From Azolla caroliniana (Eukaryota; Polypodiophyta), in assembly GCA_043228905.1 (NCBI GenBank), contig JBHGNT010000018.1:5890001-5954000 (forward strand): 64,000 nucleotides of DNA, in the 5' to 3' direction. The number at the start of each line of letters is the position of its first letter. The first letter of the stretch is position 1. A program made the position numbers and the translations under genes. The notes below the pieces were generated by a model that worked only from the letters and a program-made list of their open reading frames with translations, was not told the origin of the DNA and did not search any database. This document shows, piece by piece, positions 54,288 through 62,274 of the stretch.

Positions 54288-54367
54288 TGACAACTGTGCG
54301 ATTTGAACCCACGCCCTTTCGGATTGGAGCCTAAAGCCAATGCCTTAGAGCACTCGGCCAAATTGTC
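54288..54367 (-). tRNA. tRNA-Leu(UAG), array copy 67
   Basis: Counterpart of copy 48, same four changes. Confidence 0.62.
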
Positions 54368-54472
54368 GATGTGTTGATAATAGCAAAACAAGCCCACACG
54401 TGATAGTCCAAGAAAAATGTAGTAGTTATTTCATGAGAAGTTCGGTAATGTTAGATTATTTAAATTCACTAA

Positions 54473-54552
54473 TGACAACTGTGGGATTTGAACCCACGCC
54501 CTTTCGGATTGGAGCCTAAATCCAACGCCTTAGACTACTCGGCCAAATTATC
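54473..54552 (-). tRNA. tRNA-Leu(UAG), array copy 68
   Basis: Counterpart of copy 49, two changes. Confidence 0.72.
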
Positions 54553-54712
54553 GATGTGTTGATAATAGAAAAACAAGTCCAGACTTAATAGTGTTGCTAA
54601 AAGTCAAATAAAGGATATGTTTACAATATTTTATGGCCCTCTTTTGTCCAAGAATAATGGAGTAGTTATTTCATGAAAAGTCTGGAAATATTAGATAATT
54701 TAAATTCACTAA

Positions 54713-54792
54713 TGACAACTGTGGGATTTGAACCCACGCCCTTTCGGATTGGAGCCTAAATCCAACGCCTTAGACCACTCGGCCAAATTGTC
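54713..54792 (-). tRNA. tRNA-Leu(UAG), array copy 69, consensus-identical
   Basis: 80/80; counterpart of copy 50. Confidence 0.88.
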
Positions 54793-54941
54793 GATGTGTT
54801 CATAATTGAAAAACAAGTCCACAGGTGATAGTGTTGCTAAAAGTCGAATCAAGGATATGCTTACAATTTTTTATGGCCATGAATAATGTAGTAGTTATTT
54901 CTTGAAAACTCTGGAAATGTTAGATTATTTAAATTCACTAA

Positions 54942-55021
54942 TGACAACTGTGGGATTTGAACCCACGCCCTTTCAGATTGGAGCCTAAATCCAACGCCTT
55001 AGACCACTCGGCCAATTTGTC
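54942..55021 (-). tRNA. tRNA-Leu(UAG), array copy 70
   Basis: Counterpart of copy 51, two changes. Confidence 0.75.
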
Positions 55022-55126
55022 GATGTGTTCATAATAGAACAACAAGTCCACACGTGATAGTCCAAGAATAATGTAGTAGTTATTTCATGAAAAGTTCGGT
55101 AATGTTAGATTATTTAAATTCAATAT

Positions 55127-55206
55127 TGACAACTGTGGGATTTGAACCCACGCCCTTTCGGATTGGAGCCTTAATACAACGCCTTAAACAAGTAGGACAA
55201 ATTGTT
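55127..55206 (-). pseudogene. tRNA-Leu-like with AAG anticodon, array copy 71
   Basis: Counterpart of copy 52, with the CAATATTGAC 3' flank. Confidence 0.68.
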
Positions 55207-55355
55207 GATGTGTTGATAATGGCAAAACAAGTCCACACATGATACTGTTGCTAAAAGTCGAATAAAGGATATGCGTACAATTTTTTATGGCCATGAATAA
55301 TGTAGTAGTTATTTCTTGAAAACTCTGGAAATGTTAGATTATTTAAATTCACTAA

Positions 55356-55435
55356 TGACAACTGTGGGATTTGAACCCACGCCCGTTCGGCTTGAAGCCT
55401 TAATCTAACGCCTTAGAACACTCGGCCAAATTGTC
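55356..55435 (-). tRNA. tRNA-Leu(AAG)-like, array copy 72
   Basis: Counterpart of copy 53; boxes intact. Confidence 0.62.
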
Positions 55436-55649
55436 GATGTGTTGATAATAGCAAAACAACACACTTCATAGTGTTGCTAAAAGTCGAATAAAGGATATGT
55501 TTACAATTTTCTATTGCCCTCTTTTGGCCATGAATAATGTAGTAGTTATTTCATAACATATCAATTTTTTATGGCCCTCTTTGGCCATGAATAATGTAGT
55601 AGTTATTGCATGAAAAGTCGGGTACTATTAGATTATTTAAATTCACTAA

Positions 55650-55729
55650 TGACAACTGTGGGATTTGAACCGACGCCCTTTCGGATTGGAGCCTAAATCC
55701 AACGCCTTAGACTACTCGGCCAAATTGTC
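55650..55729 (-). tRNA. tRNA-Leu(UAG), array copy 73
   Basis: Two changes (T stem ACCGACG, D loop); lacks the acceptor change of its counterpart, copy 54. Confidence 0.72.
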
Positions 55730-55885
55730 GATGTGTTGATAATACAAAAAACAAGTCCACACTTCATAGTGCTGCTAAAAATCAAGGATATGCTTACAAT
55801 ATATTATGGCCCTCTTTTGTCCAAGAATAATGTAGTAGTTATTTCATCAAAAGTCTGGAAATTTTAGACAATTTAAATTCACTAA

Positions 55886-55965
55886 TGACAACTGTGGGAT
55901 TTGAACCCACGCCTTTTCGGATTGGAGCCTAAATCCAATGCCTTAGACCACTCGGCCAAATTGTC
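55886..55965 (-). tRNA. tRNA-Leu(UAG), array copy 74
   Basis: Two changes (variable arm, D stem). Its flanks already differ from copy 55, so unit 2 ends just before it. Confidence 0.74.
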
Positions 55966-56126
55966 GATGTGTTCATAATTGAAAAACAAGTCCATAGGTG
56001 ATAGTGTTTGCTAAAAGTCGAATAAAGGATATGCTTACAATTTCTTATGGCCCTCTTTTGGCCATGAATAATGTAGTAGTTATTTCTTGAAAACTCTGGA
56101 AATGTTAGATTATTTAAATTCACTAA

Positions 56127-56206
56127 TGACAACTGTGGGATTTGAACCCGCGCCCTTTCGGATTGGAGCCTAAATCCAACGCCTTAGACCACTCGGCGAA
56201 ATTGTC
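56127..56206 (-). tRNA. tRNA-Leu(UAG), array copy 75
   Basis: Two changes, one in the A box (TCGCCGAGTGG). Confidence 0.7.
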
Positions 56207-56311
56207 GATATGTTCATAATAGCGAAACAAGTCGACACGTGATAGTCCAAGAATAATGTAGTAGTTATTTCATGAAAAGTTCGGCAATGTTAGATTATTT
56301 CAATTCACTAA

Positions 56312-56391
56312 TGACAACTATGGGATTTGAACCACTGCCTTTTCGGATTGGAGCATTAATACAACGCCTTAGACCACCCGGCCAAATTGTC
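56312..56391 (-). pseudogene. tRNA-Leu-like with AAU anticodon, array copy 76
   Basis: AAU type with T-stem damage (GAACCACTGCC). Confidence 0.66.
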
Positions 56392-56540
56392 GATGTGTTG
56401 ATAATGGCAAAACAAGTCCACACATGATACTGTTGCTAAAAGTCGAATAAAGGATATGCGTACAATTTTTTATGGCCATGAATAATGTAGTAGTTATTTC
56501 TTGAAAACTCTGGAAATGTTAGATTATTTAAATTCACAAA

Positions 56541-56620
56541 TGACAACGGTGGGATTTGACCCCACGCCCGTTCGGCTTGAAGCCTAAATCCAACGCCTTA
56601 GAACACTCGGCCAAATTGTC
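56541..56620 (-). tRNA. tRNA-Leu(UAG), array copy 77
   Basis: UAG member of the CGTTCGGCTTGAAGCC sub-family. T loop GGGGTCAAATCC. Confidence 0.62.
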
Positions 56621-56777
56621 GATGTGTTGAAAATAGCAAAACAACACACTTCATAGTGTTGCTAAAAGTCGAATAAAGGATATGTTTACAATTTTTTATG
56701 GCCCTCTTTTTGCCATGAATAATGTAGTAGTTATTTCATGAAATGTTCGGTAATGTTAGATTATTTAAATTCAATAT

Positions 56778-56857
56778 TGACAACTGTGGGATTTGAACCC
56801 ACGCCCTTTCGGATTGGAGCCTTAATACAACGCCTTAGACAACTAGGACAAATTGTT
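56778..56857 (-). pseudogene. tRNA-Leu-like with AAG anticodon, array copy 78
   Basis: AAG; A box TGTCCTAGTTG; CAATATTGAC flank. Confidence 0.68.
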
Positions 56858-57017
56858 GATGTGGTGATAATGGCAAAACAAGTCCACACATGATAGTGTT
56901 GCTAAAAGTCGAATAAAGGATATGCTTACAATTTTTTATGGCCCTCTTTTGGCCATGAATAATGTAGTAGTTATTTCATGAAAAGTCTGGTAATGTTAGC
57001 TTATTTAAATTCACTAA

Positions 57018-57097
57018 TGACAACTGTGGGATTTGAACCCACGCCCTTTCGGATTGGAGCCTAAATCCAACGCCTTAGACCACTCGGCCAAATTGTC
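57018..57097 (-). tRNA. tRNA-Leu(UAG), array copy 79, consensus-identical
   Basis: 80/80. Start of the last 5-monomer unit. Confidence 0.88.
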
Positions 57098-57257
57098 GAT
57101 GTGTTCATAATTGAAAAACAAGTCCACAAGTGATAGTGTTGCTAAAAGTCGAATAAAGGATATGCTTACAATTTTTTATGGCCCTCTTTTGGCCATGCAT
57201 AATGTAGTAGGTATTTCTTGAAAACTCTGCAAATGTTAGATTATTTAAATTCACTAA

Positions 57258-57337
57258 TGACAACTGTGGGATTTGAACCCACACCCTTTCAGATTGGAGC
57301 CTAAATCCAACGCCTTAGACCACTCGGCCAAATTGTC
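57258..57337 (-). tRNA. tRNA-Leu(UAG), array copy 80
   Basis: Two changes: T-stem base 49 and variable arm. Confidence 0.74.
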
Positions 57338-57442
57338 GATGTGTTCATAATAGAACAACAAGTCCACACGTGATAGTCCAAGAATAATGTAGTAGTTATT
57401 TCATGAAAAGTTCGGTAATGTTAGATTATTTAAATTCAATAT

Positions 57443-57522
57443 TGACAACTGTGGGATTTGAACCCACGCCCTTTCGGATTGGAGCCTTAATACAACGCCT
57501 TAGACAACTAGGACAAATTGTT
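57443..57522 (-). pseudogene. tRNA-Leu-like with AAG anticodon, array copy 81
   Basis: AAG type with broken A box, as copy 78. Confidence 0.68.
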
Positions 57523-57671
57523 GATGTGTTGATAATGGCAAAACAAGTCCACACATGATAGTGTTGCTAAAAGTCGAATAAAGGATATGCGTACAATTTT
57601 TTATGGCCATGAATAATGTAGTAGTTATTTCCTGAAAACTCTGGAAATGTTAGATTATTTAAATTCACTAA

Positions 57672-57751
57672 TGACAACGGTGGGATTTGAACCCACGCCC
57701 GTTCGGCTTGAAGCCTAAATCCAACGCCTTAGAACACTCGGCCAAATTGTC
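57672..57751 (-). tRNA. tRNA-Leu(UAG), array copy 82
   Basis: Member of the GGCTTGAAGCC sub-family with UAG. Both boxes intact; the acceptor has one mispair (GGT). Confidence 0.68.
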
Positions 57752-57908
57752 GATGTGTTGATAATAGCAAAACAACACACTTCATAGTGTTGCTAAAAGT
57801 CGAATAAAGGATATGTTTACAATTTTTTATGGCCCTCTTTTTGCCATGAATAATGTAGTAGTTTTTTCATGAAAAGTCTGGTACTGTTAGATTATTTAAA
57901 TTCACTAA

Positions 57909-57988
57909 TGACAACTGTGGGATTTGAACCCACGCCCTTTTGGATTGGAGCCTAAATGCAACGCCTTAGACCACTCGGCCAAATTGTC
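57909..57988 (-). tRNA. tRNA-Leu(UAG), array copy 83
   Basis: Two changes: variable arm, anticodon stem (AAATGCAAC). Confidence 0.72.
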
Positions 57989-58109
57989 GATGTGTTCATA
58001 ATAGAAAAACAAGTCCATAGGTGAGTGTTGCTAAAAGTCGAATAAAGGATATGCTTAAAATTTTTTATGGCCCTCTTTTGGCCATGAATAATGTAGTAGT
58101 TATTTCATG

Positions 58110-58113
58110 AAAA
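58110..58113 (-). terminator. Pol III T4 stop after copy 84 (representative)
   Basis: First run of four T on the minus strand, 34 bases after the discriminator base. The same TTTT (plus-strand GAAAAGT or GAAAACT) follows most copies. Four T is the minimum Pol III signal, so read-through is possible. Confidence 0.45.
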
Positions 58114-58146
58114 GTCTGGTAATGTTAGCTTATTTAAATTCACTAA

Positions 58147-58226
58147 TGACAACTGTGGGATTTGAACCCACGCCCTTTCGGATTGGAGCCTAAATCCAAC
58201 GCCTTAGACCACTCGGCCAAATTGTC
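58147..58226 (-). tRNA. tRNA-Leu(UAG), array copy 84, consensus-identical
   Basis: 80/80. Acceptor, anticodon stem (TTGGA/TCCAA) and T stem (GTGGG/CCCAC) are complete. Would decode CUA and related CUN codons. No intron, CCA not encoded, as for nuclear genes. Confidence 0.9.
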
Positions 58227-58241
58227 GATGTGTTGATAATA
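58227..58241 (-). promoter_or_regulatory. upstream TATTAT and CAA motif of copy 84 (representative)
   Basis: Minus strand reads TATTATCAACACATC immediately before the first tRNA base. CAA at -9 to -7 is the plant Pol III start motif; TATTAT at -15 to -10 is a weak TATA-like element. The same flank precedes most copies. Confidence 0.55.
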
Positions 58242-58331
58242 GCAAAACAAGTCCACATGTGATAGTCCAAGAAAAATGTAGTAGTTATTTGATGAAAAGT
58301 TTGGTAATGTTAGATTATTTAAATTCACTAA

Positions 58332-58411
58332 CGACAACTATGGGATTTGAACCCACGCCCTTTCGGATTGAAGCCTAAATCCAACGCCTTAGACCACTCG
58401 GTCAAATTGTT
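58332..58411 (-). pseudogene. tRNA-Leu(UAG)-like, array copy 85
   Basis: Five to six changes: discriminator G, first base A, acceptor, anticodon stem (TTGAAGCC), A box TTGACCGAGTGG. Last copy before the gap. Confidence 0.65.
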
Positions 58412-58461
58412 GATGTGTTAACAAAACAAGTCCATACTTCATAGTGTTGTTAAAGAGTCTT

Positions 58462-58561
58462 NNNNNNNNNNNNNNNNNNNNNNNNNNNNNNNNNNNNNNN
58501 NNNNNNNNNNNNNNNNNNNNNNNNNNNNNNNNNNNNNNNNNNNNNNNNNNNNNNNNNNNNN
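58462..58561. other. assembly gap, exactly 100 N
   Basis: One hundred unresolved bases, a conventional placeholder for unknown length, between the array and a chromovirus fragment. Distance and orientation across it are not established. Confidence 0.99.
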
Positions 58562-61054
58562 ACGAATGCTATTGGTTTACCATCTTGATACAAGACAGCA
58601 CCTATAGCATAATCGCTTGCGTCGGTTTCAACCTCAAAAGGTTTTGAAGGATCGGGTAAAAGAAGTGAAGGAGCCTTGCATACCAAGTCCTTGAGTTCCT
58701 TAAAGGCGAGGTCTAGTGTAGCATTCCACACAATAGGTTTTGTAGACTTACGCGTTTGACCTTTTAGAAGATCAGTAAACGGCGTCGTCAATTGTGAGTA
58801 ATTACGAAGAGATTTTCGCAAAAATCCGACAAAACCAAGGAATGATCGAACTTCTCGAATATTCCGAAGAGTGGGCCAAAGCTTGATTTTCTCGATGCGA
58901 GAAGGATCAATTTCAACTCCTCGTTCGGTTATGAGATGTCCAAGATAAGTAATTGATTTCTTGAAGAACTCACATTTTGAGATCTTCGCGTAAAATTGTT
59001 TGTCACGCAATATTTGTAAAACAAAGCGGACATGTCTAGCATGTTCTTGTAATGTACGGCTATAAACTAAAATATCATCTAAGAAGATAACGACAAATTT
59101 TCCAAGTTGTTCTCGGAAAATGTCATTCATTTCTTGTTGAAATGTAGCCGGAGCATTGGTCAAACCAAAAGGCATAACCAAAAACTCATAATGGCCGTAG
59201 CGCGTACGAAATGCTGTTTTAGGAACATCGTCCTCACTTATTCGTATTTGATGGTAGCCAGTACGGAGATCAAGTTTCGTAAAATACCGAGCTCCCTGGA
59301 GACGGTCAATTAGATCGTCAGCCCGGGGCAATGGGTACGAATTCTTGATCGTCACTTTATTCAAGCGTCGGTAATTAATACACATACGCCATGTGCCCTC
59401 TTTCTTTTTAACCAAGAGAACTGGTGCACCCCATGGAGATTTACTATAACGTATATAACCCATTCGTAAATAGTCCTTAAGTTGCTTAGCTACCTCATCC
59501 TCTTCAGATCGACTTAGGCGATACGGAGGTATACTAATGGGTGCAATGCCAGGTACAATATCTATACGATGGTCTATATTACGTTTAGGAGGTAAACCAT
59601 CGGGTAGTTCACTCGGAAAAACATCACGAAAATCGTTTACGATTTCATCAAGTTGTTTTTGTTCAAAATATGTTAATTGACCCGAGACATTATCGATATT
59701 GTAAACGTGAATGTCCGGATCAAGTACACAATAAAATAACGTAGAACAAGACAACTCGGATATTGATGGACACGAGGAAACAATCGAGAGGGATTGTTTT
59801 GTTACACATTGAATAAAATGCGTACAATCGTTGAGTACAAAAGAAATGGAATGGCGAACCCAATCAATAAATAAAGAAGAGCTTTTATTATAAAACCAGG
59901 GATAACCCAGTATTACATCGGTGGTACTAAGATTCATTACATGGAAGTCTACTTCCTCTATATAGGTATCAATAGAAATTCCTAAAGAATGAATCGCCCC
60001 GTTGATGTGTTGTACTCTTCCATCAGCCAAGTGCACCGTGTAGGTGTGATCACTTACGGTGGGTTGGATTCCCCATATCTGTACCAAACGATCATTCACA
60101 AAATTGTGTGAGCTTCCCGAATCAAATAAAAATTGTACGGGAGATCCATTGATATACCCGTTTGCACGTAGTAAATCATTGGGACCCAATACATAATGAG
60201 GGAAAGAACATTGACAATTACTCAAATGATGTGTATAGACCTGAAGGACATTAGGAATCTGACCTTTATGGTCTGTAGCTTTAGGTTTGGCGTCGTGCTC
60301 TTTTCGTTGGAGCTTACGACATTGCTCTTTTGTATGACCCTTCTTTTTGCAGAATACGCAAAAAGGATGTTGTCGCTTATAATCGCGATCCATGAATTCG
60401 TTGGGTGTCTTGCGTCTCCCAACGAATTGCGACTGCTTAGTCCCGGGCGCTTCGTTGGGTTTGTTATGGTCCTTCTTCGAAGTGCGTTGATAGCGAAGAA
60501 CTATCTCAACGGCCTCTTCGAAGGATTTTGGATCCTTATCGTGCACTATCCAGTGATAGTCCGAATTGGGGATGCCATTGACAAAACAAGCTATTAACCA
60601 ATTGTCCCCTTCTAGACCCGATTTTTGGATTTGGGTTCTAGCATGGTGGACATAGTCTTCTAGCGAGGAAAACTTCCTGCTAGAGAGGTTCATTAAAGCT
60701 TGTGCTGCCTCGGTTCGAGAGGGAGGTTGTAGAAATTGACCCTTGAAAACTGTGACAAAGTCTGTCCAGGTCTCGGGCAATCTCCCCAAAGTTCGGAGCC
60801 CACGCCACCAAGCGGCGGCCTTACCCCCTAGTTCTCGGCCGACATATGCAATCTTCGTACTATCTGGCGTGGGATAGAGCTCAAAATGAGACTCCCATCG
60901 GCCCAGCCACGTGCAGATTGCTTCTTCGGTTCTTTCCTTTTTATCTCCCGTAAATGGCTTTACGACAAATGATGGTTCACCCTGACGCTCATCAGGTCTA
61001 TTAATCTCATTTTGGAGACTAATGACTCGTGCCTCGAGAGCACTTTGAGATTGC
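58562..61054 (-). CDS. gag-pol fragment (gag, protease, RT, RNase H start), open
   Basis: Reads from 61054 down to the gap with no stop, about 830 codons. It covers most of gag ([20 protein letters not shown]), zinc knuckle [14 protein letters not shown], protease [14 protein letters not shown] with [13 protein letters not shown] and [12 protein letters not shown], and the RNase H beginning [14 protein letters not shown] with the catalytic Asp present. The gag start is missing here; the upstream ATG at 61140 comes from inverted sequence. As gag-pol of a Ty3/gypsy element it would form particles and copy RNA. It is a fragment, cut by the gap and the inversion. Confidence 0.85.
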
Positions 61055-61055
61055 C

Positions 61056-61199
61056 AGAAATAATCATTCAATGGCTCAGAATAACGACCCGATGCCCTCC
61101 GCTCAAGCGGAAAGACCTCAAGGAAATCCTCCTGGGACAATGTCCATTGAGGCGTATATTTTACAAGTACAACATTTCCTTAGTTCAACCGCGCAACAG
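61056..61199 (+). pseudogene. gag start of the mosaic element (plus segment)
   Basis: ATG 61071 begins [14 protein letters not shown], matching MAQINDPMSSAQAE at 29487. After about 43 codons it runs into the inverted RT segment (TAA at 61200). Confidence 0.8.
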
Positions 61200-62274
61200 T
61201 AAACGGCGTCGTCAATTGTGAGTAATTACGAAGAGATTTTCGCAAAAATCCGACAAAACCAAGGAATGATCGAACTTCTCGAATATTCCGAAGAGTGGGC
61301 CAAAGCTTGATTTTCTCGATGCGAGAAGGATCAATTTCAACTCCTCGTTCGGTTATGAGATGTCCAAGATAAGTAATTGATTTCTTGAAGAACTCACATT
61401 TTGAGATCTTCGCGTAAAATTGTTTGTCACGCAATATTTGTAAAACAAAGCGGACATGTCTAGCATGTTCTTGTAATGTACGGCTATAAACTAAAATATC
61501 ATCTAAGAAGATAACGACAAATTTTCCAAGTTGTTCTCGGAAAATGTCATTCATTTCTTGTTGAAATGTAGCCGGAGCATTGGTCAAACCAAAAGGCATA
61601 ACCAAAAACTCATAATGGCCGTAGCGCGTACGAAATGCTGTTTTAGGAACATCGTCCTCACTTATTCGTATTTGATGGTAGCCAGTACGGAGATCAAGTT
61701 TCGTAAAATACCGAGCTCCCTGGAGACGGTCAATTAGATCGTCAGCCCGGGGCAATGGGTACGAATTCTTGATCGTCACTTTATTCAAGCGTCGGTAATT
61801 AATACACATACGCCATGTGCCCTCTTTCTTTTTAACCAAGAGAACTGGTGCACCCCATGGAGATTTACTATAACGTATATAACCCATTCGTAAATAGTCC
61901 TTAAGTTGCTTAGCTACCTCATCCTCTTCAGATCGACTTAGGCGATACGGAGGTATACTAATGGGTGCAATGCCAGGTACAATATCTATACGATGGTCTA
62001 TATTACGTTTAGGAGGTAAACCATCGGGTAGTTCACTCGGAAAAACATCACGAAAATCGTTTACGATTTCATCAAGTTGTTTTTGTTCAAAATATGTTAA
62101 TTGACCCGAGACATTATCGATATTGTAAACGTGAATGTCCGGATCAAGTACACAATAAAATAACGTAGAACAAGACAACTCGGATATTGATGGACACGAG
62201 GAAACAATCGAGAGGGATTGTTTTGTTACACATTGAATAAAATGCGTACAATCGTTGAGTACAAAAGAAATGGA
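61200..62274 (-). pseudogene. second copy of the protease-end/RT segment
   Basis: Open minus-strand frame repeating 58776-59850 with no difference seen by eye over 1080 bases (61197-62276 against 58773-59852). Contains the full RT core including [12 protein letters not shown]. Both ends stop abruptly at inverted junctions. Confidence 0.88.

Larger units (their letters stand above)
52723..55847 (-). repeat. higher-order repeat unit 2 (first 14 monomers)
   Basis: Repeats 48384-51507 at an offset of 4339, then 4340 after a one-base difference near 49575/53914. Similarity to unit 1 drops within the spacer at 55847, where CATCAAAAG replaces CATGAAAAG. Confidence 0.93.
48095..58461 (-). repeat. 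tRNA-Leu(UAG) tandem array, block 3 (46 copies)
   Basis: Monomers of about 240, 229-237, 294 and 185 bp, far more alike than block 1. The 185-bp type lacks the spacer part from GTTGCTAAAAGTC to TATGGCCCTCTTTTG, joining GTGATAGT to CCAAGAATAATG. Order of monomer types repeats at two scales (4.34 kb and about 1.15 kb). Ends at the assembly gap. Confidence 0.96.

Noticed and set aside
2820-58411. Chloroplast or mitochondrial origin for the tRNA-Leu(UAG) copies
   Set aside because: The 80-nt form with spacer CAA motif and Pol III boxes fits the nuclear tRNA-Leu(UAG). No organellar flanking genes are present. Not excluded without a database search.
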